Assembly (NCBI GenBank): GCA_025331565.1
Contig: JAFREQ010000047.1
Coordinates: 1,416,001 to 1,480,000 of the forward strand
Length of the DNA stretch: 64,000 nt
Reading direction: 5' to 3'
From: Holacanthus passer
Taxonomy: Eukaryota > Chordata > Actinopteri > Pomacanthidae
Shown here: positions 47,601-59,507 of the stretch, piece after piece
How positions within the stretch are numbered: position 1 is the first letter of the stretch
How the letters are laid out: every line of letters begins with the position of its first letter
Translations under genes and position numbers: made by a program
Notes under the pieces: generated by a model
Told to the model about the DNA's origin: nothing
The model's input: only the letters and a program-made list of their open reading frames with translations
Database searches by the model: none

Positions 47601-50600
47601 TTGCCTCTCTTCTCTCCTGTTCTTTTCCTCCGTCATACTAAATGGATGTGCAGAAGACCACCATCCATCTCTGACACACTGATCAGAGGATCGCGCCGTG
47701 CCACAAGCCTCATCCGCAGCCAAAGTCTTCATTAAACTGAGCTGCTTGTGCAAGAAGAAAGATGGCCATTTGTTAAGTCAACATGCTGTCAGTGCAAAGT
47801 GGAAGAGAGGGAAAACGGTGGCGGGGACAGGGAAAAGAGAATTAGAAAGGAAGATGAGGCAGAGACGAATAGGAAAGAAGGATGTGTGAGAATATGTGAC
47901 TGTGAAAAGAACAGACAGAGAAAGGGAAAGACCTTGAGCCAGTGCAGTAAAATACAAGTCGTGAAATGTCAGGCGCACTTTTCAAGGTTACACCCCTCGG
48001 CTCTGTCATTTCTGAGAATCCATACTGTCTCCATGCATGACAGCCATTACCCATCACCCACCGAATGACGCATCTTTCACTGCCCATGATGTGTGTCAGG
48101 TCATCTCTCAGTTCAACAGCTCTGACATCACATCTAACATTTGCTCCTCAATAATCCATACACAGAGCTTATTGGTGGAGGGATATGTTTGGAACAGAAC
48201 ATTTAATTCGCCACCTCCCTTCTCCCTTGGCTGCTGCCCTTTATTCGCTCGTCATAAACACACACACAGCTAAACTCCCCCTCAACATGTGAACAGCATG
48301 AGGCCATAGGCAAATTAATGTTTGCACTTTCCATACATCTTTCACACGATAGAGTCACAACTGTCATCATGCATCACTTCAGTGGGTAGAGGATGCATGC
48401 ACACACACGCACACTCAATCCATATATTCATGCCACGGGGAGGCCATCTAGCCCCACTTTTTCTCTTTAATGTGTGTGTGTGTTCAGTACATATCAATTT
48501 TCTGACACTTATCCACCACTGAAGCCACGTGTGCTGGAGCTGGCTGATGGCACAGCGGTGTATATGACTGATGAATTATTAACAATGCCGTCAGCCGGAT
48601 GCCCACGCTGCCTAACCTCACATGCTCTCAGGATTTAGCATGCATCATCAAATGCATTAGGCGTCCCATTTTAGAGCCGCTCAAAATAGAAAAGGGGAGG
48701 CAAAAAAATCAGGGTTTCTTCTGCTTTGTTGTGTAACCCAAAAAGGGTCTTTCTCTCCTTTTTTTTCTCTCGCTCTCTTTTCCGAAAATTGAAAGGCATT
48801 TAGTTTTACAAAGAATGTCCAGGCCTTGGAGGCTTAGCAAAACACGTCTTCTGCTGCCTTTCTCTCTTTGTCTCTTTATGCCAAAACCCCTGACTTCAAA
48901 GGTGCTGTTAAGCTTTATTATTTATTTATTTTTCAATTTTTCATTATGCCAGCCATGGTGTTTGGAGACAGATAAAACTGGTTTGGGGGAGGAGGTCCAT
49001 CCAATTACTTTTATCTGAAATGGAAGCAACATTTATCTGGAGGTTTTTCTTTAATATTCAGGACACCATGTCATGTTAGCTGTAAGCAACTCTGACATCC
49101 GTTAAGCTGTTGCGGTTGGGCAGAAAATCTGGGGACTGCTCATTGTTCTGACAGCCCATTATTCCAAAACCCCAATAATCTCAAAAATGTCCCACAGGAC
49201 CCGCCCAGTGTCCCTCTGATTGGCTAGTGTTCCTCACCTGGTTAGGGTTAGGATTAGATGGTTGGTTAGATGGTTATGGTAAGAAAAAATGTCAAGGTCA
49301 GAGCCAGTCAGAGGTAGAGTATGGTCAGGTCGTCCCAGAATACAGGTCATATTGGGTTGTCGGAACAATGGCATAGCACTAAATGCTGCACTTTGTAAGA
49401 CTTTGCTGGACACAGCAGGTTCATATTTATCAGTCCAACCAGCCTGTGATGCATTTTACCAAAATTATCAATTATTTAAAGAATATGAAAAGATCTTATG
49501 GTCTTATACAGCTTTCTGCAAATAGAGCACTCAGCACATAGTGGGTTCACTTCAGTAAAAGTAACAATAGAACAATATAAAAATATTTGTTTTCAAGTAC
49601 AAGTATGAAAAAAAGTACAGAAGTATAATCGGCAAACCATGCTTAGATGATCAAAAGAAAAGGTATTCATTATGAAGAATGGTCTTTGTTAATATTCTAG
49701 TGTTGTATGTTACATTAATGGATTGGTCTTTTTGTGATTATTCCTTTATTGTGTTTTAGTGTGAGTGTATCCACAAAAGTTCACTTAATATACCACATAA
49801 ATATGTTGAAGGATGATCATAGTCTAGCAACTCCTGCAGATTGTCTCACCCATTCTCCAAACCATCCCACTTACCCGATCAATATTGTGGCTCTTACTCT
49901 TCAATACCACTGGTAACAAAACACTTGTCTGCTCATGGCCTGTAAACTACAGCTCAGGTTTGTTTTCTTCGTCTCTCCGGGATCTTGTGGCCAACCTGAC
50001 ACCAGGGCTAGGGCAAATATTCTGATCTACAAGTTGTTATTTTGGGGAAACAGAAGACATTTCTCAAACTGAAACACCTCTAAATTGCATTGTTTTTATG
50101 CCCGATGCAGCTTTAATTCTGGCAAACAGGAGAAATTGTAATATGGCATTTTCTCAAAATGTCTTGGGACATGACATCCACACTGTGTACATCTGTCTGC
50201 TGTTATGTGCTTTGATTATTGAATTAATCTTCTGACTCCATACCACTGAGACTCTCTTACCAACATTAGCTGCAGTTTGCTGTTCTTTGCAATGCTCCTC
50301 TGAACCATGCATCATGGTATGAGTGCTACATATTTTGTGGCTGCTTTATCACTCATTGCTCATTGTTGTGGGTTGTAAATTGACTGACAGTATTTCCTTA
50401 ACTTATCACCCTGCAATATGTAGTAAAGATGAACTGTACTGTACTGGGGAATACTGTATCTTGTGTTGCCTTTTGCTGTCTTTGCATGTGCTTTATGTCC
50501 TGGAAACTGCTGCTTGTTTTAATGCATCAAGTTGTTATTGGTGCATCAATCCGACAGGCAAACTGAGAACAAAGCCCTTTAAATAAACACAAGAAAAACC

Positions 50601-50763
50601 CTTTCTCAGTTATTCTGCAATAAATGAAGAATAAAGACACTCAGTAGCCAATCAGTTTGAAAATGTCCTGAATGGATTGATCTACAACCTGCAATGTCTT
50701 TGACCTTCAAATCAAAATGAAGGGTTAGTGACTGCTGGTGTGTGTTATCTTTTTCCCTGCCAG
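44698..50763 (+). other. kiaa1549l: 6-kb intron after the microexon
   Basis: Phase-0 intron. A fragment of a dispersed repeat lies at 49546-49740. The stretch 46840-48720 is largely unique and somewhat GC-richer. The ORFs here have no support. Confidence 0.8.
49546..49740 (+). repeat. Dispersed repeat (AAGTACTTAAGT-type family), fragment
   Basis: CAGTAAAAGTAACAATAGAACAATATAAAAATA, then CAAGTACAAGTATG and AAAGTACAGAAGTATAATCGGCAAA, then GTATTCATTATG-AGAATGG. These resemble the left part of the repeat at 56030-56312. Family known to me from percomorph genomes. Confidence 0.6.
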
Positions 50764-50957
50764 CCTGTCCAGGGCTTTGACTACGCCAAGAAGCATATGG
50801 GTCGAACGGGTGACGAGACCATCTCTGTTACAAAGGAGACGCTGGTGCTTGGGCTGCCTGTACGAGATGCTCCACTGTCACTGTCGTTGGATAAGAAGGT
50901 CCACCAAGATGGGACCGCCAGCAAGAGGCCTCCATCTGCTGATATACACAAAGGAGG
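50764..50957 (+). CDS. kiaa1549l: kiaa1549l exon: first cytoplasmic segment
   Basis: Acceptor TTCCCTGCCAG, donor GTAAGG at 50958. Phase 0 in, phase 2 out, 194 nt. It encodes PVQGFDYAKKHMGRTGDETI, SVTKETLVLGLPVRDAPLSL, SLDKKVHQDGTASKRPPSAD and IHKGG. GFDYAKxH followed by VTxETxVLxLPxRDAP is the best diagnostic of the KIAA1549L branch, as I recall it. KIAA1549 has GFDFAKQH but then diverges. Polar, charged and probably disordered. No catalytic motif. Confidence 0.95.
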
Positions 50958-53900
50958 GTAAGGCAGTTACTGACTTCATTTGCTTGCATGATGAAATGTG
51001 TTCTTATATTGTTTGAGTAGTTTTGACATTGATGTTGACCTCATGTCAAAATTCAGATATCAGCAAGTCATTGTGACACCTCAGATGTTAGATGAAATTT
51101 GGTTTGGAGTATTATTTGTGGATCAATACTCTAAGACCTTCTTCACCTGACTCCATTTGGGTGTGGCAGATAACATGTAGTACTAGTAATAGTGGAGGTG
51201 TAAGCCATGGAAATTAGTGAACACTTTGCTATTAATATTGTGAAATTGCTATGGCAAAGCATAGACTGTATAGAATCTATGTGGTTAAATGTTAGCAAAC
51301 TGTTGCCTATATATACATCCAGCTGACATGAGGCAACATTAACATTCATTTGGAGTCGTGGTTCTGGCAACCTGATGAATATTCAAGCTCCTTGAAGGCG
51401 GTTTGGTCTGGGAATGTATTTTCAGCAGCACTGATGCTACTGAATGATCATAGAAATATAATAGGAATACTAGAGGTATCAGTGTGTCTCTATGATCCTC
51501 TCATTCTTGTGTGACCACATGTTGCTACTTGTCACTTGTTGACCATGAAGTTGACACTGCTCTATAAAGTATATAGGTCACTGTCGTATAGAAGGCTATT
51601 GTAGTTTAGAACTGAGTATTTATAGTATATAGTTTAGAGAATATTATAGATCCAAGATGAAACTGACTGAAGGTCAGAGAGAAACAGGCACAATTAGAAA
51701 TCCATCTGCTACTTTAGCACGAGTACAACGACATGGATTAATCAATACACAGTTAGGCTACTGATATTTCAGAGCCATGGTTGGGGCCATAGATTATAAC
51801 TTGCACAAACCTCAGGCAGATAAAGGATGAACAAGTCAGTCAGACTAGATTAGCATATTTAACGAAACAAGCCCTCTACCCCTGCACTTGCTATGCTATA
51901 GTCGGAGTTTACAGTTTGCTGTTGGGTGTTACAACAATCCATTTTTAACACACATACAAATGCAACTTCCATCACACTGCTGACATCATAATACTACTTC
52001 ATTACAAATGTGGATGTTTTGCAAAAGTCGCCTCATTCAAATCATCCCTGCACCCTTTGAATCCGCACAGGTACATATTTGAAATAACGAGCCGATGAGA
52101 CATACTGTTCCCAGCTGGAGGCTTTGTGAAGGGTACCACAAAGTTCTCGAGCAGCTGTTTCAGTGGGTGAACAAGCCAGCAACAAAACCTCGAGCTTTTC
52201 GGCAGGACCAGACATCAGTGTTTGTTTGTACATCACAGTGTTAAGCCAGAGAGAAGCCCCACAGTGAGCCGTGCAGGCTCCGACAGATTGACATGATCTG
52301 AAGATAAGTCCAGTGTTAACAAGTAGTTGTTTTGAGACAATTAGGGCTGATGCTGTGTGCTGTTGCAAGAGCAAAGGAGCATGAAAAAATAAATAATGTT
52401 AACAGCCTAATACCAATCTGAGCCATGGTCTCCTTTGTGCAAAGAGATCCTGCCTAACAGGATATAAATGTAAATGTCTGTGTCCTACTTCACTGATGAA
52501 CATGATGTAATCAACATTTGGAGCAGATTTTACTGAAGGATTGACATCACAGATTTTAGATACAAATAGAAATCCTGCTGTGAGTGAGGGGATCATTACT
52601 GTGGATGATGAACATTGCCAGTCGTCAGGCCTCATGAGAGATCTGCTGAACCTGATGGAGCTGCTCTCATGTAGCAACTATCAGTATCTATTTAAACAGC
52701 CTCAGTCACAATAGCTACTATGGAAATTCATTGTGTCCAAAATAACTGTCCTAAGAAAAAAACAACCAGATATTAATAGATAATGGCCTCTGAGCAGATA
52801 CAAACAGCATCTGAATTATTGCTGCGTCTGTCTTTTTTTCTTCTGTCACCCAGATGAGAAAACACCGCTTCTCCTTCGAGTCATAGCTCAGTCAAATCGA
52901 AACACACAGATTTCAAACACAAATCGCTACAGTGGTGTCCATTAAACATAAATCCCCATAAATGATATAATAAAGGCGCTCCTTATAACTTCAGATCTTG
53001 TCTCACAGCCATCACATTCATACTACTCTTTCAGGATGAGAGTGACCCAGCTAATTCTGATTGTCTGTGCAGTGTGAAAATAACCCTGATAGTGGCAAAC
53101 GTAGCATGATTTCATATGATTCAGATTTCCCAAAATATTCACGGTCAGACATTCAGTGATGTTTCTTCTCAGTAACTTTTTCACCAAATTTGTTGCACAG
53201 TGCAAGCTTGACTGATGTTGCACAGGTGTTTTGCGGCCTCCTCTCATTTGAAATCATGTCATTTGGACCAGTGTAATTCTGAATCATATTTTCCTCGTTG
53301 AATTTTCACGGACCATTTGGAGTTACACAGCTTTTATTTAGACTCAGTTTAGACTTACTTTTTCTTTTGAAGTTGAATTTTAAAATATATGCTTTATTAT
53401 TGATTAATTTAGGTGCACATTTAAAATATCATATACATGTTATCCTGGCTTTTACATACGTTATCTTTCAAGGGCTGCCTGCCATGAACATGGTTAAGTT
53501 GTCATAGCAAAGACATTTCAAGCAATGTCACATTTGCATTAAAAATAACATAATTGACTGAATGGCGCACAGTGAAAACAGTCATAAACATCCATAACCA
53601 CTTCTTTATGATCATGGCAGGTCATGGCGTGGTTACGACAGTGTCATGTCAGTCTTCTGCACACCCCTTCAAATAACCTTATTTTGTATATATTGTGAGC
53701 AGGTACACTTGTACATGTAAGATGAGAGGGGTATACACAGCAGCAGAAAACAATTCAACACAGAGAATAAAGCAGGCTAGATTATTTCTAACAACATCCT
53801 TATCCACTTCCAGTGTAAGTCCACTTACAGATCCAGATGCTCCAGTATCACATAGCTCTGTCAAGACAGCTACTAATTCAGGAAAGTAGAAAACCCATAT

Positions 53901-55774
53901 TCACCTATTTAAACCCAGGTGTTTCAGGTTAAATAACAATTTTTGGATCAATAATTTTCTCATCATTTTCAGTAAGGAAAGAAACTGTCCTCTTATTAGC
54001 AAGAATTACCAGCACTGGATTTTATACACCCTGCACACTAATGAATGTCAAGCCTCTACTCTAGCCCACACATTTTTAAATATGGGATGACACGGAATTA
54101 GATGGTTTCTTGCTGCCAAATTCTGCATCCCCTGACTAACTTTCAGGAAAATAGACTTCTACAAACCCAGTAGATAGTGTGCAAATAATTATCTACGAGA
54201 CGACGTACGCAAAATAATTTTGTCTTGAATTTCAGGCAAAACGAGTCTCTCTGGCACAACGTTGGCACCTTACTAAGATTAGAGCACAGAATGTTTTTGT
54301 GACTTCATTTTTGACAAAGTTGTGTGAAGGTTATTAGAGTTGTTTTAGAGGTTGGTGTTTTCCCTTTGTCACAGTCTGTGTTTTCGGAAGCATGCACTCA
54401 TGGGATGAGACACAATTCCAGCACAGTGACCAGTTAACAGCTACAAAACTCTGTTCTAAACAGATGGTCAATTGTCCTTACAGGCACTGGAAAACTGTAG
54501 TGGATTAGACAGGTTTACTGGATACTTTACTGTATGTCTGGGATAATATAGGATTACAAAACTGGATGATGGATATTGTAAAATTTAGGGTGCATTTGAC
54601 TACTGCTAATCTTCACGTTTTATGTTATTTGTCTCAATTTGGCTTTTGATTTGCCGCCTTTTTCCATATATTTTATCTGGATTTTTGTAAGATTTAATGT
54701 TTTCTGCACTAATCTTCTTTGTTATTGTCTTCAATTTTTTTATGCCTGAGCAATGAATATGATTTGTGAACATCTGTCAGAATCACAGTTTTAAACGCAT
54801 TTACCAAAATGTGCAAAACAGTCTTATTCCCAATAGACTTCACTTGGATTATGAGCTGTAATCTATCCTGCGCATGGACACAGAAAACATAACAATTTTT
54901 TTTTAATTTCCCATCCCCAGATATTTCTCTACTACAAGCTACACCTACACACCCACCCACATTCAGTAGTGGCATCTTTCCTTAAGGAAGTCGCAAATGA
55001 GATGCATCATGCCTCCTCTCACAGAAATGCAAATTCAGAAACACGTGCACAAGACAGTGCCTCATATTTACACACTGCTACGTGGAAATGAATGGAGGTG
55101 GGATTAGTTGTGCTTTGCTTCTCGAGGATGATAAACACATGTATATTTATAACCCTGGCTATAGCCATGCCAGAGGGAGCCATTCAGTGTAACAATGATG
55201 ACAGTGTAAAATCCTGGAAGAGCTGGCATAGTGCGATAATCAGCTTTACCAACCTGTATACGTGCACACGTATATCTTATGGGGAGCCATTTTCAAAGAA
55301 GGTATTATAGGTTATTCTACCACCTGGGTGTACACTAATTAGAAAATGAGGCAGTATCTCATCCGCTAACTAGTGAAGTATGGAGTGCAATGGGATGAGA
55401 GGGGGAATTTCACACCTAAACAACAACAAAGGATGCAATTATTCTTGAACTTTATAGTGTTTTCTCTCTTCAAGGCTTGCTGTGCTAAATCAGAAGAAAA
55501 ACAGGAGATAAAAAAGGAGCTTGTGGCAGTAAAGATAGACGACTTGGACAAGAAAACAAAACTAAAACTGTGTCTGAAATCTCCCCCTCATTCAGTCTTG
55601 AACTACACCCATTATATATCGGACATTCAGTAATGAGGACTAAAGAGAGTAAAGTGACGCAGACAGGTGGAGGGTTGTTCATCTTCATTCATTTCATTGG
55701 CTGACAGTAGATACAGTATCGTCCACAATGTAAGGAGGACGTGATTTCAGACACAGGCTCTACTACATTGAGGC

Positions 55775-55862
55775 ACAGTTGAGCTTTGAGAGTGGGAATG
55801 TGATTAGCTTTGTAGATTTTTGGTCACAAACCAAAATCTTTGACAACTTTTTAACCTGACAG
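55775..55862 (+). repeat. Fragment of the percomorph repeat also seen at 37557-37870
   Basis: GGGAATGTGATTAGCTTTGTAGATTTTTGGTCACAAACCAAAATCTTTGACAA followed by TTTAACCTGACAG corresponds, from memory, to the middle part of that family (GTCATAAACCAAAG...TTTGACCTGATGGTGG). Confidence 0.55.
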
Positions 55863-56029
55863 TGAAGCAAGAGCAAAGGTTAAGCAATCATCAAAATGAT
55901 CACAATTCTTCAAGTGACTTCTTCACATGACTCTTTGCACCGCATTTATTTATTCTTGAGACAGTTCACAGAGCCACACAAAACATATTAGTTCACTGTT
56001 TGTTTAAATCAATTTAGTGTGCAGTTCCA

Positions 56030-56312
56030 GTTGTGGATGAAATATTCAGATCCTGTGCTGCAGTAAAAGTACTAATACCACATTTTAACAATACTCAGAA
56101 TAAAATACATTGAAACCGTTACTTAATTAAAAGTATGTGTAATCAGACAAATGTACTTAAATGTTCTTAAATTATTACAACTAGAAGTGTTCAAGGTGGA
56201 AAAATGTTCCCTGTTATACTATTATATATTCTATCATTACTCATTGCATTCATGTCAAAGCAGGATTTTAATGTTGTAGTTGGTTGAGATTGAGCTCATT
56301 TTGAACTGTTTT
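56030..56312 (+). repeat. Dispersed repeat, left half, interrupted
   Basis: GATGAAATATTCAGATCCTGTGCTGCAGTAAAAGTACTAATACCACA and AATTAAAAGTATGTGTAATCAGACAAATGTACTTAAA resemble the head of a percomorph repeat. It runs on to about 56312, where a different repeat begins. Confidence 0.7.
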
Positions 56313-56577
56313 GTAGTTGACTGCAACTAATGATTATTTTGATTATGGATTAATCTACTGATTATTTTTTCCATTAATCAGTTGATTGTTGTTCGACCAA
56401 CAGTCCAGACCTCAAAATGATTGAAAATACATTTAAAATATTAAACAATTAAGAGGAAAAGCGGCAAAAAAAAATCACATTTGTAAAGCTGGAACCCTTA
56501 AATATCTTTCCATGAAAAATGATCAATAATCAAAATATTTGATAATACCTTTTCTGTCAGTCGTCAATAAGTCTTAA
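56313..56577. repeat. Inserted repeat with GATTAATC-type ends, copy 2
   Basis: Begins GACTGCAACTAATGATTATTTTGATTATGGATTAATCTACTGATTATTTT and ends near GATCAATAATCAAAATATTTGATAATACC and GTCGTCAATAAGTC. Same family as 38123-38435. It lies inside another repeat. Confidence 0.7.
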
Positions 56578-56760
56578 TTCTTTCAGCTGTACTTGTAGTT
56601 TCATTTGTAACAAAACACCATATTTTAAATAAATGAAGTGAACTAAAAAGTACAGTATTTCCCTCTGAGATGTAGCGTAGTGACCTGAAAAAAGAAGACT
56701 CAAGTAAAAAGTAAAAACACTTCAAATTTGTACTTAAGTACAGTTCTCCGTTCTGTTCAA
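56578..56760 (+). repeat. Dispersed repeat, right half
   Basis: AAAAAGTACAGTATTTCCCTCTGAGATGTAGCG followed by CTCAAGTAAAAAGTAAAAACACTTCAAATTTGTACTTAAGTACAG is the tail I would expect for the repeat whose head is at 56030. The two halves are collinear and split by the insert. Confidence 0.7.
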
Positions 56761-57590
56761 GTGTCTCAGTAAGCCAGGAGAGTGTTACAGTGAGCCAGCC
56801 TGAACAACACCAGGAACCGGAAACTGAAGCAGCTGGATGAGATTCAGTCATCGTTTATTTGATTATTTACACTGTGCTTTTCCTACTGCGACAGGTCAAA
56901 ATGTCTTCAGTGTAAAGACCCATAATTTCAACAAGCTTTTGCTGCAAAATGTGATCTCTACTTTAACAAACGTTTAATGAATTCCCATATGGACCTTCAC
57001 AATTTGACTTCACATACTGAAATACACATCTGCTATAACATAGTACGTACAAATGTTTTTAATTTAAATATTTTTTAATTTAGTCTTGTATTTTCCTCAA
57101 AACAAGTTAAGTTGCCTCTGAAAACAGATAATTGTAGTCGATAGTTCTGAAGACTGTGCTGTTGTCTCGACACTGTAGGTGATGTGATGTGCGCTTTCTG
57201 CTTCGAGATGCAAAGCTCAGACTGAAAACCTAAAACACCAGCAATTATTTCAGCTGCAGATTGTTCACTTGTCGAAGGGAAGAGAAAGGTGCACACTGAA
57301 TGCTAACCACGGGGGAAAGTGGAGGGACGCTTTATAGGGAGAGCATTTATTCTGCTCACTGCATCCTCCAGAGAGCTACAGTGTGTGAGGCACAAAGAAA
57401 AAAGAGATGCAGGGAGTCAAACATTACTTTCCAGCAGTGTGATTATTGATTCTGTTGCTCCTCTCGCTGGCCTTCCCACACAGATTTACATGGAACACAC
57501 ACTGTATTTTTCCCTGCATCCCTCCGGCTCTTTGTTTAATACCACGACTTTTACTGTTTTGGCAAACCATTGACCACTGCTCAGGCTGCA

Positions 57591-57627
57591 CTGTGTGTGT
57601 GTGTGTGTTAACGTGTGTGTGTATGTG
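57591..57627. repeat. Short (TG)n tract
   Basis: TG units with two interruptions, intronic. Confidence 0.85.
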
Positions 57628-57850
57628 TTCACACAGACTGGGTGTTAGCCTCGCCTGTGGCTCTGTAATGTCCGGTCTTGCTGATCTGTGCATCTCACAC
57701 CACCTGTAGACGGGCTGTCATGTTGTGTAACTGCTGCGGCTTACATGCCTCAAGGCTGTGAGTGTGTGTGTGCCCTGTGTGTGGTTTACGTCCCCGGTGT
57801 GTGTCTTCATATATGTTGATGCATGAGTTTATTGATTCTTCTAGAGTCAA

Positions 57851-57859
57851 GTGTGTGTG

Positions 57860-57890
<31 letters not shown>
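57851..57890. repeat. (TG)n microsatellite
   Basis: About 18 TG units with a TTTT interruption near the start. Confidence 0.92.
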
Positions 57891-58295
57891 AAGTGGCATA
57901 CTTGTATACTGACCTGTTTCCATGAAGGCCCTTGGCTGCTGAACAACCTGCCCAACAAAATCAGGATTGTTGCTGCTGTACTTGTCCTTTACATTTGTCC
58001 TATATTTCTTTTGTGCTAATATAGCGTGCTTTTTATTGGATGAATTCTGTTAATAAAAATGCAAAGATAAGTGGGATCACAAACAGTCTCACGATAACTT
58101 ATCAAGATATGACAAAGAGCTACATTGTTTATGCTTGTTCCATTGTCTGTCCACTAGGGGCGGGGCCAGTGGGGTGGTACAGGCCTGATTGCCCTGCCCT
58201 TGCTGGTGCCCCCCTACGAAAGCCAGAAGGTGATAGGTAGTGGGCTTATTAGTATCAAGGATGGATTACAGGCCCAGGCCCCCAGGACTAGAACC

Positions 58296-58385
58296 TCTAT
58301 ATGATATACAAAATCACCACAAAGACCACAAAGAGACACAAAATGACAACAAAGAGATGATGATGAGAAACATAAAGAGATGAAA
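58296..58385 (+). repeat. ACAAAGAGACACAAAATGAC-type tandem repeat
   Basis: Four or five diverged units of roughly 15-20 bases (CACCACAAAGACCACAAAGAGACACAAAATGACAACAAAGAGATGA...). I recognise this as part of a fish repeat whose other portion may be the GC-rich stretch at 58150-58290. Confidence 0.6.
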
Positions 58386-59076
58386 AAGCTTGCCAGCATT
58401 TGCTCACAATCAATACCAATAACTTACAAGTACTGTAGATGTCTTACCTTGTTTGCCAGAAGGTTATCCACTGTCAACAGTAGGGATTCATAAACAGGTG
58501 ATGAAAAGCCACAGCGCAGATCATTTTAATGCAAAATAGCATCGATAGCATCAGAATTCTGTGGTCACTCCCCGTAGTTCCTGGCAGGATGTGACTGACA
58601 GCAACGACCAAGCTCATTAAGTACAAGAAAAGTATGAGAAAGGGAAAGAAAAAGTGAGCAGAAAGAAAAAAAAAATGCAAACAATAAGACAGTCAGCTGA
58701 AACTGTGAGTTTGGATTCAAATCACATTGTTTTGGGTTGCAGTTATTGTTGGACGGTTTGCTGTCCCACATTCTTTTGCATTTCTATTTACGGACAAAAT
58801 TAATCCCTTATTTTATAGCTGTGTTTCTATTGTATTTTTGTATTTTTTGTATTGTATGTTTTTTCCCATTCCACAAATGCACACTGACCTACAATACACA
58901 ACATGTCTTTGGGTTTTTCAAGGCTCCGTTAATGTTTTGTTTTTTAACTTATATTTAAAGTCGTTGCTAGTATTTACTGTGAGGTGATGCCCTCTTTGTG
59001 AACACGCTGAACTCACACGCCCTCCCCTCCCCTCTTCTTACTCCCTTGCCTCTCTCTGTTGCCATGGATACTACAG

Positions 59077-59222
59077 GCGGTTGCCAAGCGAGGAGGACGG
59101 CTCGATGTCGAGTAACGGCTCCGGGAAGCTGAACACTAGCAAGAGCTCCTCGGCCCGAAGGACGGCGACCAGCAGCAGCAGCAAGAACGGCAAGGAGGAG
59201 CTGCATAAGAGGAGCACCAATG
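59077..59222 (+). CDS. kiaa1549l: kiaa1549l exon: Ser-rich cytoplasmic segment
   Basis: Acceptor GATACTACAG, donor GTGAGG at 59223. Phase 2 in, phase 1 out, 146 nt. Joined to the previous exon it reads KGG-RLPSEEDGSMSSNGSGKL and then NTSKSSSARRTATSSSSKNG and KEELHKRSTN. It corresponds to the family's SPSENGSVISNESGK-like segment that follows the GFDYAK exon. Rich in Ser, Lys and Arg and probably disordered; RRTAT could be a basophilic kinase site. It ends in an incomplete codon, so more exons follow beyond the window or were not recognised. Confidence 0.9.
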
Positions 59223-59447
59223 GTGAGGAGGGGGTCAGGCTGGGAATATGGAGGGGGAGGTTAAGAGAGAGAAAAAAAGATACTGAGATGGAGTAAAGTG
59301 AGATAAAGGAGAGAAAGGATTAAATGAACAAATAGATAGACAGACACACTGGTGAATAGAGAGAAAATCTGTCTCACCTTATGTTGGTGTCTGTCGTGGG
59401 TATAAATAAGTGCTGATTACCAAAGATATAAAACACACATGCCTCAT

Positions 59448-59449
<2 letters not shown>

Positions 59450-59506
<57 letters not shown>
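59450..59506. repeat. (CA)n microsatellite, longest pure tract
   Basis: About 28 uninterrupted CA units, intronic. Confidence 0.97.

Positions 59507-59507
<1 letters not shown>

Larger units (their letters stand above)
50958..59076 (+). other. kiaa1549l: 8.1-kb intron with nested repeats
   Basis: Phase-2 intron. Holds a repeat fragment at 55775-55862, a nested pair at 56030-56760, TG repeats at 57591-57627 and 57851-57890, and an ACAAAGAGAC-type tandem repeat at 58296-58385. No exon was recognised. Confidence 0.8.
14651..59222 (+). other. kiaa1549l: kiaa1549l gene locus, 13 internal exons visible, both ends missing
   Basis: Thirteen exons join into one open frame of 3108 nt (1036 codons). 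Exon ends in order are 14651-15376, 17191-18000, 18704-18819, 22507-22729, 25145-25278, 26170-26338, 36185-36244, 37152-37312, 39299-39470, 42098-42258, 44662-44697, 50764-50957 and 59077-59222. Every junction has AG acceptor and GT donor and the phases agree. The product is a single-pass membrane protein: Ser/Thr-rich ectodomain, three folded modules, one TM helix, cytoplasmic tail. Family knowledge: KIAA1549 and KIAA1549L (DUF3827) are poorly characterised vertebrate membrane proteins. The tail segment with GFDYAKKH and LPVRDAP resembles KIAA1549L more than KIAA1549, as I recall both. Teleosts may carry duplicate copies (la/lb), and I cannot say which this is. The signal-peptide exon and the C-terminal exons are outside the window or unrecognised. 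Confidence 0.85.

Noticed and set aside
59058..59071. GTTGCCATGGATAC resembles an RFX X-box.
   Set aside because: One half-site is imperfect, and it overlaps the branch/acceptor region of the exon at 59077, so splice constraints are a simpler explanation.
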